A stretch of 64,000 nucleotides of DNA from Clostridium sp. AT4 (GTDB taxonomy: Bacteria; Bacillota; Clostridia; Lachnospirales; Lachnospiraceae), in the NCBI RefSeq assembly GCF_001517625.2, contig NZ_LN999828.1, positions 1,380,303-1,444,302 on the forward strand, written 5' to 3'. Shown in pieces: positions 54,930 through 62,306 of this stretch. Position 1 is the first letter of the stretch. The number at the start of each line of letters is the position of its first letter. The notes under the pieces are model-generated. The model worked only from the letters and a program-made list of their open reading frames with translations. It had not been told where the DNA came from and did no database searches. Both the position numbers and the translations under genes were made by a program.

Positions 54930-56988
54930 AGCCGCTTCCTCCTCTTCCTTTTACATCTTCAACCATGCTGATAATCAATATAGGATGTTCCACTGTTTCC
55001 TCCGTCGAATAGATAGCAAACCATCCCAGTTCCGTACCTGAAGTATCATCCTTCGATGCCTTAATCTCTGCGGTACCAGTTTTTCCTGCCAAAACAACAT
55101 CATCACGATGAGCTGCATATCCGGTTCCATGAGAATCATTCACAACTTTTTTTGTGCCTTCTAATACTTGGTTTGCTGTTTCCTTAGAAAATGCTCTCGG
55201 CATCCAAAACGTAACAGTCGCTTCAGCCTGATATACCAGATAAGGTTTTATAATATTTCCCTCATTACAGAAAGCAGAATAGATACATGCCATATGTAAA
55301 GGATTTACCAAAACCTGTCCTTGTCCATAACCACTGTCTGCTAATTGTATTTCCGTTTCAATGTTTTCTGTATTAGAGTATTGTGATTTTGCCATCTTAA
55401 TATCAAATGGAATCTCTTCATTAAATCCCAGTTCCGTCAATGAGCTTTCCATCTCTTCTGTACCAATTTTTAATGCAGCTTTTGCAAAATAAATATTATC
55501 TGAATAAATTAATGCATTCTCTAAAATGACAGGTTCATATGTATGAAGTGTAGTCACACAATAAGAACCCCATGAAGAATCTTTTTGCCAACTTAACCCC
55601 TCATTTCCATAGTCCTCCATCGGATCAATTGCTTCTGATTCCAACCCAATTGCTGCAATTATCGGTTTGAAAGTCGATCCAGGACACCATACCTGTCGAA
55701 AGCGATTATACATCGGCTTATTCTCGTCCTCGTTCAGTGCAGTCCACTGTTCATTAGATAACCCCATGATGAAATCATTATTATCATAGGACGGTGTACT
55801 GACCAAAGCCAAAACTTCTCCTGTATACGGGTTCATTGCTACAGAACAACTTTTATCTTCTTTAAACTGCTCATATAATGACCTCTGAAGTTCAGCATCT
55901 ATAGTTAGTTGTATGTCCTTTCCATCCTGTACAAATATGCTCGCAAGTTCCGCTTTCTTGTTCCCATCAGAATCTACAATATAAATGTCGCAGCCGTTTT
56001 GTCCTTTCAGTTCTTTTTCAAATAAACCTTCCATTCCGCTTTTACCCATTACGCTATTGGCTGTATATCCCTCTCCCGCATGGTTCTCTAAATCTTCTGC
56101 GGTAACACTCTGTACATAACCTACTAAATGCGCAGCTGCCTCACCTAATGGATACTCTCGCACCTCAGTGTCAGATATCATCACTCCCGGAATTTCAAGC
56201 AATTTTTTTTGTCTTTCATTCTCTTTCAACACCTCTTCATCCGGCTCGATTTTCATTAACTCAATTTCTGCCACTTTAGGAATCGTTTTAATTGGTACAA
56301 AGGAATCTTCTTTTACCCACTTTGCAGACAGTTTCTTTTCAATCACTTCTGGTTCAATTTCCAACAACTCTGCTATTTGCTGAATAGCTTCATCTCTATC
56401 TTCCAATTTTCCCGGTACAATTCCAACCGAAGATGCAACGCCTTTTCCGGCAAGAACCCGCCCATTTCTATCCAAAATATCCCCTCGATTTGCCTGCGTG
56501 GTAGAAATCTTTACCTTGTCTGTTGAACCTAATTCTGGAAAGATCAGTGAATCGTCCCATACCAACTCATATCCATCTTCCCCCTTCAGAAAAATTGCCT
56601 CATTCTCAAAACTGATATTACCTGCTACCGTATCAAAAGAAGTTTGATAAGTTACTGCTTTTCGTTCCTCATCATATGCTGTAACTTCAATCTCCATATT
56701 GTCCACTTCAATACCTTCATAAATAGCCGAATTTCGCTTTACAAAAACATCCTGACTTATATTTCTTGATGCTTCAATATTTAACATCGCATACATTTCT
56801 TCATACTCCTGCTTTGGAATATGATTCATATATTCAACTAAAAGTTCTTCTGGAGAAACCAATGTATTTTGCTTTCTATACAAAATGCCAATACATACAA
56901 TAGCTCCAATAAACGTTATTCCCAACACAAATACCGTCAAACAAATTGTCGTTCTTTGTTTCTTTTTCCTTCTTACTCTACGCTTCAC
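54877..56988 (-). CDS. MecA/PBP5-like class B penicillin-binding protein
   Basis: A 703-residue transpeptidase that crosslinks peptidoglycan. After a basic tail and membrane helix (residues 14-34) comes an NTF2-like MecA_N domain (about 45-155, EELLVEYMNHIPKQEYEEMY). A PBP dimerisation region follows (RGDILDRNGRVLAGKG near 190, VREYPLGEAAAHLVGYVQ). The transpeptidase domain has STFK near residue 438, SDN near 493 and KTGTAE near 634. This architecture is that of staphylococcal PBP2a and enterococcal PBP5, which bind beta-lactams poorly. Low affinity here is inference. It starts at a GTG with GGAGG upstream, under a BlaI-type promoter-operator, and leads a four-gene operon. Confidence 0.9.
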   Translation of the reverse strand: MKRRVRRKKKQRTTICLTVFVLGITFIGAIVCIGILYRKQNTLVSPEELLVEYMNHIPKQEYEEMYAMLNIEASRNISQDVFVKRNSAIYEGIEVDNMEIEVTAYDEERKAVTYQTSFDTVAGNISFENEAIFLKGEDGYELVWDDSLIFPELGSTDKVKISTTQANRGDILDRNGRVLAGKGVASSVGIVPGKLEDRDEAIQQIAELLEIEPEVIEKKLSAKWVKEDSFVPIKTIPKVAEIELMKIEPDEEVLKENERQKKLLEIPGVMISDTEVREYPLGEAAAHLVGYVQSVTAEDLENHAGEGYTANSVMGKSGMEGLFEKELKGQNGCDIYIVDSDGNKKAELASIFVQDGKDIQLTIDAELQRSLYEQFKEDKSCSVAMNPYTGEVLALVSTPSYDNNDFIMGLSNEQWTALNEDENKPMYNRFRQVWCPGSTFKPIIAAIGLESEAIDPMEDYGNEGLSWQKDSSWGSYCVTTLHTYEPVILENALIYSDNIYFAKAALKIGTEEMESSLTELGFNEEIPFDIKMAKSQYSNTENIETEIQLADSGYGQGQVLVNPLHMACIYSAFCNEGNIIKPYLVYQAEATVTFWMPRAFSKETANQVLEGTKKVVNDSHGTGYAAHRDDVVLAGKTGTAEIKASKDDTSGTELGWFAIYSTEETVEHPILIISMVEDVKGRGGSGYVVKKDSAVLEDWFHSN

Positions 56989-57040
56989 CTTTGTCTAACC
57001 TCCGTTCTTTACAAAATATATTTCCTACTCGCCTTTAATA

Positions 57041-57114
57041 TTACACTTGTAAGATTTTAAACTAAAAAAAATTCTCTCGTGTTAAATATTACACCCGTAA
57101 TATTTTTGTGTCAA
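57041..57114 (-). promoter_or_regulatory. BlaI-regulated promoter of the PBP operon
   Basis: On the minus strand TTGACA (57109-57114), a 17-bp spacer and TAATAT (57086-57091) form a near-consensus promoter. The dyad TTACGGGTGTAA (57089-57100) overlaps the -10. A second dyad, TTACAAGTGTAA (57041-57052), lies about 34 bp further into the transcribed leader. Two operators suggest tight repression, as in the staphylococcal bla and mec regions. The start codon is 53 bp beyond the second dyad. Confidence 0.87.
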
Positions 57115-57175
57115 GCTAATATAATTTATGCTGGCAAAACACATGCATTTCCATGCTCTGCCAGCAAAACTATTT

Positions 57176-57382
57176 CTATTCCGTTACTACAAACTCCATC
57201 ACTGCGAATTCTTTATCTGTCATATTATTCAACTTGGCAACTACCCGATTTGACAATTCTACCATTTCACTATCATCCAAATGCTTAATTGCTTTTTTAA
57301 TATCACTTATAACCTTTGTCCTGCTTTTACACTCAAAAATGCAGATTAAATTGACTTCTTCTACTGTAAATTTATCATTCAT
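57176..57382 (-). CDS. TnpW-like small ICE protein
   Basis: A 68-residue protein MNDKFTVEEVNLICIFECKS ending in NNMTDKEFAVMEFVVTE, matching the short transposon-encoded TnpW-type proteins of Tn1549-like elements as I remember them. Function unknown. It starts 3 bp after the stop of the large polyvalent protein, whose last codons contain its ribosome site (GAGGGAG). Confidence 0.6.
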   Translation of the reverse strand: MNDKFTVEEVNLICIFECKSRTKVISDIKKAIKHLDDSEMVELSNRVVAKLNNMTDKEFAVMEFVVTE

Positions 57383-57385
57383 CGC

Positions 57386-60300
57386 TTATATCTCCCTCTG
57401 ATTTTTCTTTGTATTTTCCTGTACTTCATGTTCCTGTCCAGAACCAGCTATCTGTGCTTTTTTCTCAGCCAATCGAGCTTTTAAGGAAACTTTTACCGCA
57501 GGTTGTTCCTGATCCTTTTTGTTTGCTTCCCTCTGTGCTTTCTCTGCACCATTATTCAGCACATTGTCAATCATGTTATAATTTTGTTCTTCCATTTCTT
57601 CAATCTTGGCAAGAGGCTTGTATTCAGCCAATTTTTCCAGCAATACTTTTGCCCTTTGCATTTCGTCCGGCAAAGCTCCCTCGGAAATAACCTCGTTCAA
57701 CCAGTCTGTAATAGGCTCCGTATTCCCTTGAACTATCATCTTGGAAATCTCTGACACGCTTTCCGTCATATTTGGGTTGTTGTTGCGGTAGGAATAAATA
57801 TCATAATCATGGCTGAAACGGTCAATTTCCACAGCAAGCTGTTCTGCAGGTTCTAAATCCGGCATACGCTTCTCCCACACCATTGCTTCCATATCTTCAG
57901 ACATAACTCCATCTATATCCATTTCAGGCAGTTTTGCCACAAGTTCTGCAATGACTTCCATAGCCTTCGGTTCACAGGTTATGCTTGGAATATGCTCTAA
58001 TATCTCCAAATCAATCCGGTTGCCTGATAACAGGTCAACTTCATCATCCATATAGCTTTCTTCGCCCGGTCTGTGAACATTGATACCGATTGCATGAATG
58101 CCATGCATCCGCTCCGGTGGTATCTGCTTCCAGATGGCGATTGCTTCTTCTACTGTGGGAATATTCTCATAAAACTCACCCATATTGTGAAATTCGCTAC
58201 ACTCAGATACCATTAACGTTACTTCTACTTCATCTTTTTCTGCTTCAACATGAGCCCGCATCTGTTGACTCAATTCCTGCTCTCTTTCCTGCCGGATGCT
58301 TTCCAGATACGACTCAGCCTGTGGCAGATAGTTCTCCAATTTTCCGGTATGTTGGGCAGTAATCGGGTTGATATCAACTTTTACATCACCAATATGTAAT
58401 CCATCCTCATTAAAGGCATTGTATAAATCATCCTCTTTTTCATTCGTGGAAAACTCCACCACAACATCAAGATCAGAGCTGTCTCGTTCCAAACCTCGGC
58501 ATCTGCTTCCTATGATAACAGCATCAACAATTGTGGCATCTATACCATACTCATCAATCTTTGCCTGCACATGGCATTTTACGGTTTCCTCAATTTCTGC
58601 CGGATTCATTTCACTAATGTCATGAAACAGTTCATTGGTCTTTGCTCTAAAATCCGTTATGATGTTGCTCTCTTGATTTTTTTGTACAACTTCATTGGCT
58701 TCCTCAACCTTTTCCATCAATCCATCATAATCAATGGGTATCAATTCATCATCGTTCTTAATATTCCCTTTTGCCCCGTTATGGTCTGGAGCAGCTTTCA
58801 AATCATTTATGATGTCAGTCAGTGCTTCCCTGATTGTCACATCCGGATTGTCATAAACTCCACCGTCAATCTCCTTATAATCAGCTCCCATAATGGAATA
58901 ATCATAGCCTCCATCCACCTCTTGGATACTGATATAGCGGTCTGCAATCTGAAAGGCAAGTTCGGTTTCTTCCCCAATCTCCAAGGACTTTTTCATATCT
59001 GCAAGCACCTGTTCCTTTTCATCACCAAGGTCAATGATTTCATCCCCATCTTCCAACGTGTTGTCCGAAGTTTCCTTCTCCTGTTTCTCTGGCTCTGACT
59101 TCTGGACATCGTGTCCAGAGGTGTCTATCTTCTCTTCCTGCTCTTTTACTCCCTCCAAAGTCTGCATAAAATCAGGAAGTCGGGTAAATCCAAAGGAATC
59201 CACAAAATGGGCACTCTTTCCCCCATTCTGATGCAGGATCACAATATCACTGACAGACAGGGAATGCCCTCTGTAATCTTCCGGGTGATCTATATTGAAT
59301 TTCTCATAGATTACTTCCAGTGTTTCGCCCTGTGTCTGCTCTTGCAGTTCAGACAGCTCTCCTACATAAATTAATTCATAGTTTTCCGGTTTGATTGCAT
59401 CAAAATTGTCCTTCGTAATACCCATACGCTTTAAAGACTCTGTACCCTCAAATCGCAGATGATTCAACTCCGGATTATGCTTCAATTGATAAATACCGTA
59501 CTTGTCAGAGCTGCCGTACAAAAGCTGTGCTTCTTTATTTATTTGATTGTCCGAAAGTTCAGCCTGCATGGAACGAAGTTTTCTTTCATTTTCCCAATCA
59601 CCTTTTTCAATGCCAAAAATTCCATCATGCTCCGTAATCTGTTTTCTATCTTCTACCGTGGTTTCCGAACCATCATTGTGTAACAGATACACGGGCAAAT
59701 CGTGAACAAATAATTCCAATGCTTTCTCCTGCGTCAGTGGCAGCATTTCATTCCATGTATAACCGTACTCACGCATTTCAGACAAACCAATCATCAAGTC
59801 TGGAAGTGATTCAATCTCTGTCTGTGCATCTATGATAGTCAGACCCACATCCTGCTGTGCATACTCAAGCTGATATGCCAGTTTTTCTGCAAGATCCCTT
59901 GTCTTATTCATATCATCGAGCTTATAAGCATAATTTACAATCAAGTTACGCTCATCTGATGTAAATATGGTTTTCTCCGCTTCCAACTGATTGATAAGCT
60001 GCTCTGCCTGTTCCATAACCGAAAGATTACTGTCAATCTGCTCTGCAATTTTTGCTTTCACATCAATAATCTCATCTGTATCAAGATTGTAACGAACATC
60101 AAGATGATACTCCTCAAATTCTCTTGATTTCTCATTGCCAAGCTCTGTAGTCCATGCACCTTTACTTTCCAAGTATGCCTGTATGCTGAGTTTATCATCC
60201 TCACTCATGTTAGATAAAGTAGCCACAAGTTCCTGCTTATCCATTCCACGAACATTGACAAGGCTGAACTCCGTCAGATCTTCATTCTGTATCAGCAGGA

Positions 60301-61249
60301 TACACTCTTTACTCTGTTCCTGTTCCATCTCACGATTTAGTTGCAATTCCCTTAATGCTCCCTCAATTCCTGTAATAAGTTCCGATGCCGTCTTTCGTAT
60401 AGTATCTAGGGAAGATTTCAGTTCCTTCATATCCTTACCACTACTCCACCCTGCAATATAACCAAAGGAATAATCCGAGGTATCTATGCCAAAATGCTGG
60501 CATACCGTATAGGCAACGCTTTCTGCTTCTACTTCTTTTGTATTTCTGTCCTTTGCAGGTTCTTCTATCAAATCATCCCGATTGATTTCCTTATTATGCA
60601 GCATGGAATGAGCTACTTCATGCACCATTGTCTTTAATGTCTGGCTCTCACTCATATTCTCCTGCACTGCAATCCGCTTTTCCTCGGTATGGAAATATCC
60701 TTTGGAATCGCTGGGAATATCCTCAAAACCAATAGGAACCGGGGCAACATTCATAAGTGCCTGCACAAAGTCCTCATATCCCTCCACTGTTGATAAAAGT
60801 TCCTGTGCTTCCAGTTCCGGAATTGGCTTTCCGTCTGTCTGCGATACATCAAATACAGACACGGCACGAAATGCTGGAATCGTGACCTCTACCTGTTCCT
60901 TTTGAGGCATACCGTTTTCATCAAACATCATTTCTCCTGTGACAGGGTCTAATTTATCCCGTTCCTCTTTAATTTTGTAAGGTGCAGGGGCAAGAATACG
61001 GATTGCCTTTTCTCCTTTGTTAACGTGTCTTTCAAAATTCTTCTGCCATGCCTTATATCCGGCTACAAGTGTTGCTTCCGGCTTTTGCATGGCGATAAGT
61101 AAAGTGTTGTTAAAGCTGTAATTATGAAATTTTGACATGGTGGAAAGATAAGTCTTGTACTTTTCACTCTCAAAAAGTTCCTTTAATCCTTCCTCCAGCT
61201 TGTCTGTAATTTCCTGTACTTTTTGTTTTTCTGTTCTTTCGTCTGCCAT
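57386..61249 (-). CDS. Polyvalent ICE protein: ArdC-like, HExxH peptidase, YodL and nucleotidyltransferase domains
   Basis: A 1,287-residue multidomain protein. The N-terminus (about 1-140) resembles the ArdC single-strand DNA-binding domain (FHNYSFNNTLLIAMQKPEAT). HEVAHSMLH near residue 211 is a zinc-peptidase motif. A YodL-like domain follows at about 596-700 (FNIDHPEDYRGHSLSVSDIV). A nucleotidyltransferase motif, IGSRCRGLERDSSDLDVVVE, lies near 912. A further conserved region (FYENIPTVEEAIAIWKQIPP) is near 1,030. Such proteins are thought to protect incoming element DNA from host defences. The ATG at 61249 has AAAAGGAG 7 bp upstream; the longer reading from 61273 lacks a site. Confidence 0.8.
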   Translation of the reverse strand: MADERTEKQKVQEITDKLEEGLKELFESEKYKTYLSTMSKFHNYSFNNTLLIAMQKPEATLVAGYKAWQKNFERHVNKGEKAIRILAPAPYKIKEERDKLDPVTGEMMFDENGMPQKEQVEVTIPAFRAVSVFDVSQTDGKPIPELEAQELLSTVEGYEDFVQALMNVAPVPIGFEDIPSDSKGYFHTEEKRIAVQENMSESQTLKTMVHEVAHSMLHNKEINRDDLIEEPAKDRNTKEVEAESVAYTVCQHFGIDTSDYSFGYIAGWSSGKDMKELKSSLDTIRKTASELITGIEGALRELQLNREMEQEQSKECILLIQNEDLTEFSLVNVRGMDKQELVATLSNMSEDDKLSIQAYLESKGAWTTELGNEKSREFEEYHLDVRYNLDTDEIIDVKAKIAEQIDSNLSVMEQAEQLINQLEAEKTIFTSDERNLIVNYAYKLDDMNKTRDLAEKLAYQLEYAQQDVGLTIIDAQTEIESLPDLMIGLSEMREYGYTWNEMLPLTQEKALELFVHDLPVYLLHNDGSETTVEDRKQITEHDGIFGIEKGDWENERKLRSMQAELSDNQINKEAQLLYGSSDKYGIYQLKHNPELNHLRFEGTESLKRMGITKDNFDAIKPENYELIYVGELSELQEQTQGETLEVIYEKFNIDHPEDYRGHSLSVSDIVILHQNGGKSAHFVDSFGFTRLPDFMQTLEGVKEQEEKIDTSGHDVQKSEPEKQEKETSDNTLEDGDEIIDLGDEKEQVLADMKKSLEIGEETELAFQIADRYISIQEVDGGYDYSIMGADYKEIDGGVYDNPDVTIREALTDIINDLKAAPDHNGAKGNIKNDDELIPIDYDGLMEKVEEANEVVQKNQESNIITDFRAKTNELFHDISEMNPAEIEETVKCHVQAKIDEYGIDATIVDAVIIGSRCRGLERDSSDLDVVVEFSTNEKEDDLYNAFNEDGLHIGDVKVDINPITAQHTGKLENYLPQAESYLESIRQEREQELSQQMRAHVEAEKDEVEVTLMVSECSEFHNMGEFYENIPTVEEAIAIWKQIPPERMHGIHAIGINVHRPGEESYMDDEVDLLSGNRIDLEILEHIPSITCEPKAMEVIAELVAKLPEMDIDGVMSEDMEAMVWEKRMPDLEPAEQLAVEIDRFSHDYDIYSYRNNNPNMTESVSEISKMIVQGNTEPITDWLNEVISEGALPDEMQRAKVLLEKLAEYKPLAKIEEMEEQNYNMIDNVLNNGAEKAQREANKKDQEQPAVKVSLKARLAEKKAQIAGSGQEHEVQENTKKNQREI

Positions 61250-61316
61250 AATTTTTCTCCTTTTCAAACGCAAAAATACCGCCCTGCAAATTCACAAGAC
61301 GGTATCCCAAAATAAA

Positions 61317-61357
61317 AAAGGTGTATGGACTTGATTTCTCTTTTTCCATACACCTTT
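61317..61357 (-). terminator. Terminator of the GNAT toxin-antitoxin pair
   Basis: AAAGGTGTATGGA (61317-61329) and its exact complement (61345-61357) make a 13-bp stem. On the minus strand it runs into TTTTTTATTTT. It isolates the toxin-antitoxin unit from the large gene downstream. Confidence 0.88.
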
Positions 61358-61392
61358 CCGGTTACTATTAAATTGTTACCAAAAAATTGATA

Positions 61393-62004
61393 TTAAAGTA
61401 ATCGCAATAACTGAATAAGTTCATGTGGCTCTGCTACATCTGATATTGTCTGTCTTGTATCAAAACGCTTAAAACCATAGTTTTCATAAAAAGAAAGCAG
61501 TTTTTCCTTGTTATCTGCTTCCACAAATGCCACCATACCTCCAGCCTGATATTGCAAAATCTGTGTCTGTCTGATAGCAGCTTCTAATAACTCCTGCCCT
61601 GTTATTCTTTCCTTTACCTTGTCATTAAAATTCTTTCCAAGCTGGGCAATCAGATAAGCAGCTAAATTATAAGTCTGCTCATTTTTATCTATCTCACTAA
61701 ACCTTGCAAGTTTTCTCTTAACTGTATTGCTGAAAGGCTCAGCCTTTACAACAAGTGGCTTGATTGTAATAGAAAAATAACCCAATAACTCTGCATCTTC
61801 CAATGATAATACCAGATATGTAACTGCCTGATGTTTCTTTGCAAATTCGATTGCCTGTTGCTTTAGGAAACGCTCAACATCCGGATTCAATGGACATGAA
61901 AACTCGGAAAGGAGCTGTACTAATTTGTCCTCTCCGAGCCTTTTGTCTTCACTAGCTAAATACTCACGAATGTTCAGCACAATAAAATTATTTGCTGGCT
62001 GCAT
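61393..62004 (-). CDS. GNAT-family acetyltransferase, probable toxin
   Basis: A 203-residue protein with an acetyl-CoA-binding GNAT fold: AVTYLVLSLEDAELLGYFSI is the central strand pair and GMVAFVEADNKEKLLSFYEN, then YGFKRFD, is the typical end of the fold. It overlaps the preceding small gene by 17 bp, the layout of AtaT/TacT-type toxin-antitoxin systems, where the GNAT acetylates aminoacyl-tRNA and blocks translation. The toxin role is inferred from layout. In an ICE it would favour maintenance. Confidence 0.75.
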   Translation of the reverse strand: MQPANNFIVLNIREYLASEDKRLGEDKLVQLLSEFSCPLNPDVERFLKQQAIEFAKKHQAVTYLVLSLEDAELLGYFSITIKPLVVKAEPFSNTVKRKLARFSEIDKNEQTYNLAAYLIAQLGKNFNDKVKERITGQELLEAAIRQTQILQYQAGGMVAFVEADNKEKLLSFYENYGFKRFDTRQTISDVAEPHELIQLLRLL

Positions 62005-62182
62005 CCGTTTTCTTCCTTTTCTCCATGAATTTTATGATATCATCTGCTCCCTGTAAGTAGGTAACATTGATTGGTACACGAGGTGTTCTGTCGTTGGCAG
62101 ATGCTTCAATCGCATCGGCAAACATCTCCACCTGTTTCTGACCGGATATGATAAAATTCTTAGTGATACTTGAAGTTGCCAT
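61988..62182 (-). CDS. Probable antitoxin of the GNAT toxin
   Basis: A 64-residue protein MATSSITKNFIISGQKQVEM, with ADAIEASANDRTPRVPINVT and a basic tail. The N-terminal strand followed by helices suggests a ribbon-helix-helix DNA-binding antitoxin. AAAGGAGG lies 8 bp before the ATG. Its 3' end overlaps the GNAT gene, so they are coupled. Confidence 0.7.
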   Translation of the reverse strand: MATSSITKNFIISGQKQVEMFADAIEASANDRTPRVPINVTYLQGADDIIKFMEKRKKTDAASK

Positions 62183-62240
62183 AAAAACACCTCCTTTATT
62201 AGTGTGGCTTATCTTCTCTTATTCATACTTCTTCAACTAT

Positions 62241-62269
62241 ATTTTATGATGTTATCCCAGCTTTTGCAA
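62241..62269 (-). promoter_or_regulatory. Promoter of the GNAT toxin-antitoxin pair
   Basis: On the minus strand TTGCAA (62264-62269), a 17-bp spacer and TAAAAT (62241-62246) form a good promoter 60 bp before the antitoxin start. It gives the pair expression independent of the large gene upstream. Confidence 0.65.
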
Positions 62270-62306
62270 CAAAATTTTTGTGAATTTTTTGTAGTATGCT
62301 TTTCAG

